Translations under genes and position numbers: made by a program
The notes under the pieces: model-generated
The model's input: only the letters and a program-made list of their open reading frames with translations
Told to the model about the DNA's origin: nothing
Databases searched by the model: none
NCBI GenBank assembly: GCA_964384905.1
Contig: CAYLND010000198.1
Location: forward strand, 1-6,423
Direction: 5' to 3'
DNA from: Gp22-AA3 sp964384905
GTDB lineage: Bacteria > Acidobacteriota > Polarisedimenticolia > Gp22-AA2
Length of the DNA: 6,423 bases
In this document: positions 6,144 to 6,423 of the stretch, piece by piece
Position numbering within the stretch: the stretch's first letter is position 1
Layout of the letters: every line of letters starts with the position of its first letter

Positions 6144-6423
6144 ATGAGCACACAGCGCGCGCTTCTCGGCCTGCTCCTCCTGCTCCTGGTCGTGGCGCCC
6201 TTGCCGTTCGGGTCGGTGCAGCCGTGGCCGCGCGCCGCCCTGGCGGCCGGTTGTCTTCTGGCCGGGGCGCTCTGGGCGGTCTGGCGCGCCCGGCGCGGGC
6301 TGACCGCCCTGCCGTGGAGGGATCCGGTCCTGATCGCGGGGGCGGTGTTCGCGCTGTACGGCGCCGCGCAGGCGGTGCCGCTGCCGCGCGCCCTGCTCGC
6401 CGCGGCGTCACCCAAGGCCCTCG
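6144..6423 (+). CDS. O-antigen polymerase/ligase-like membrane protein, N-terminus (partial)
   Basis: The frame is open from ATG 6144 to the right edge, giving 93 complete codons. Three hydrophobic segments are visible (about 6-24, 31-47 and 61-78), so this is a polytopic inner-membrane protein. APLPFGSVQPW (18-28) and VPLPRALLAAASP (78-90) resemble the N-terminal signature of O-antigen ligase/polymerase (Wzy/WaaL superfamily) proteins from exopolysaccharide loci. The catalytic periplasmic loop lies beyond the window, so polymerase and ligase cannot be told apart. A G-rich Shine-Dalgarno-like run (6124-6130) lies a rather long 13 nt before the ATG. The 27-nt gap after the kinase gene and the absence of a terminator suggest the same operon. 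Repeat-unit polymerisation upstream of the co-polymerase is the natural role here. Confidence 0.68.
   Translation, partial: MSTQRALLGLLLLLLVVAPLPFGSVQPWPRAALAAGCLLAGALWAVWRARRGLTALPWRDPVLIAGAVFALYGAAQAVPLPRALLAAASPKAL

Noticed and set aside
1..6423. CRISPR array, tRNA/rRNA genes, insertion sequences or phage elements
   Set aside because: No regularly spaced repeats, RNA-gene signatures, transposase motifs or flanking inverted/direct repeats were seen. The window is almost fully occupied by the genes listed.

Overview
The window comes from a GC-rich Gram-negative bacterium: coding regions have strong G/C third-position bias, and there are an outer-membrane barrel, an OPX protein and several Sec signal peptides. 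The mix of a DUF4388 protein, a small exported carboxypeptidase-regulatory-like protein with a hydrophobic C-terminus, and a 'PLPFG...PLP...SP' O-antigen polymerase/ligase N-terminus resembles Acidobacteriota or a neighbouring deep-branching phylum. That placement is an inference from style, not a demonstrated assignment. All recognised genes are on the + strand.

Layout. Bases 1-75 are the last 24 codons of an unidentified gene. A near-consensus promoter follows immediately (81-109), then a DUF4388 (PatA-N-like) protein, here started at ATG 118. The gap 898-1078 has a GC hairpin (907-923), a terminator-like hairpin ending in T4 (945-969), and a second promoter-like element (977-1005) in an AT-rich island. 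A probable operon starts at 1079: a small exported beta-sandwich protein, an outer-membrane beta-barrel, a short Wza-type OPX export protein, a Wzz/Wzc-type co-polymerase fused to a BY-kinase, and the 5' end of an O-antigen polymerase/ligase-like gene that runs off the right edge. Gaps within this run are 45, 7, 12 and 27 nt, with no terminator seen.

How the genes fit together. This is the export and chain-length module of a Wzx/Wzy-type exopolysaccharide or capsule pathway. The polymerase-like protein would polymerise repeat units at the inner membrane. The co-polymerase/kinase would control chain length and gate export through phosphorylation of its C-terminal tyrosine cluster. The OPX protein would carry polymer through the periplasm, and the barrel would provide the outer-membrane pore. 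The OPX protein lacks both a lipobox cysteine and the C-terminal membrane helix of E. coli Wza. Together with the adjacent barrel gene, this points to the composite OPX/beta-barrel translocon known from Myxococcus xanthus EpsY/EpsX. The least understood parts are the small exported protein that opens the operon and the DUF4388 protein upstream. Glycosyltransferases, a flippase and a priming transferase are not in the window.
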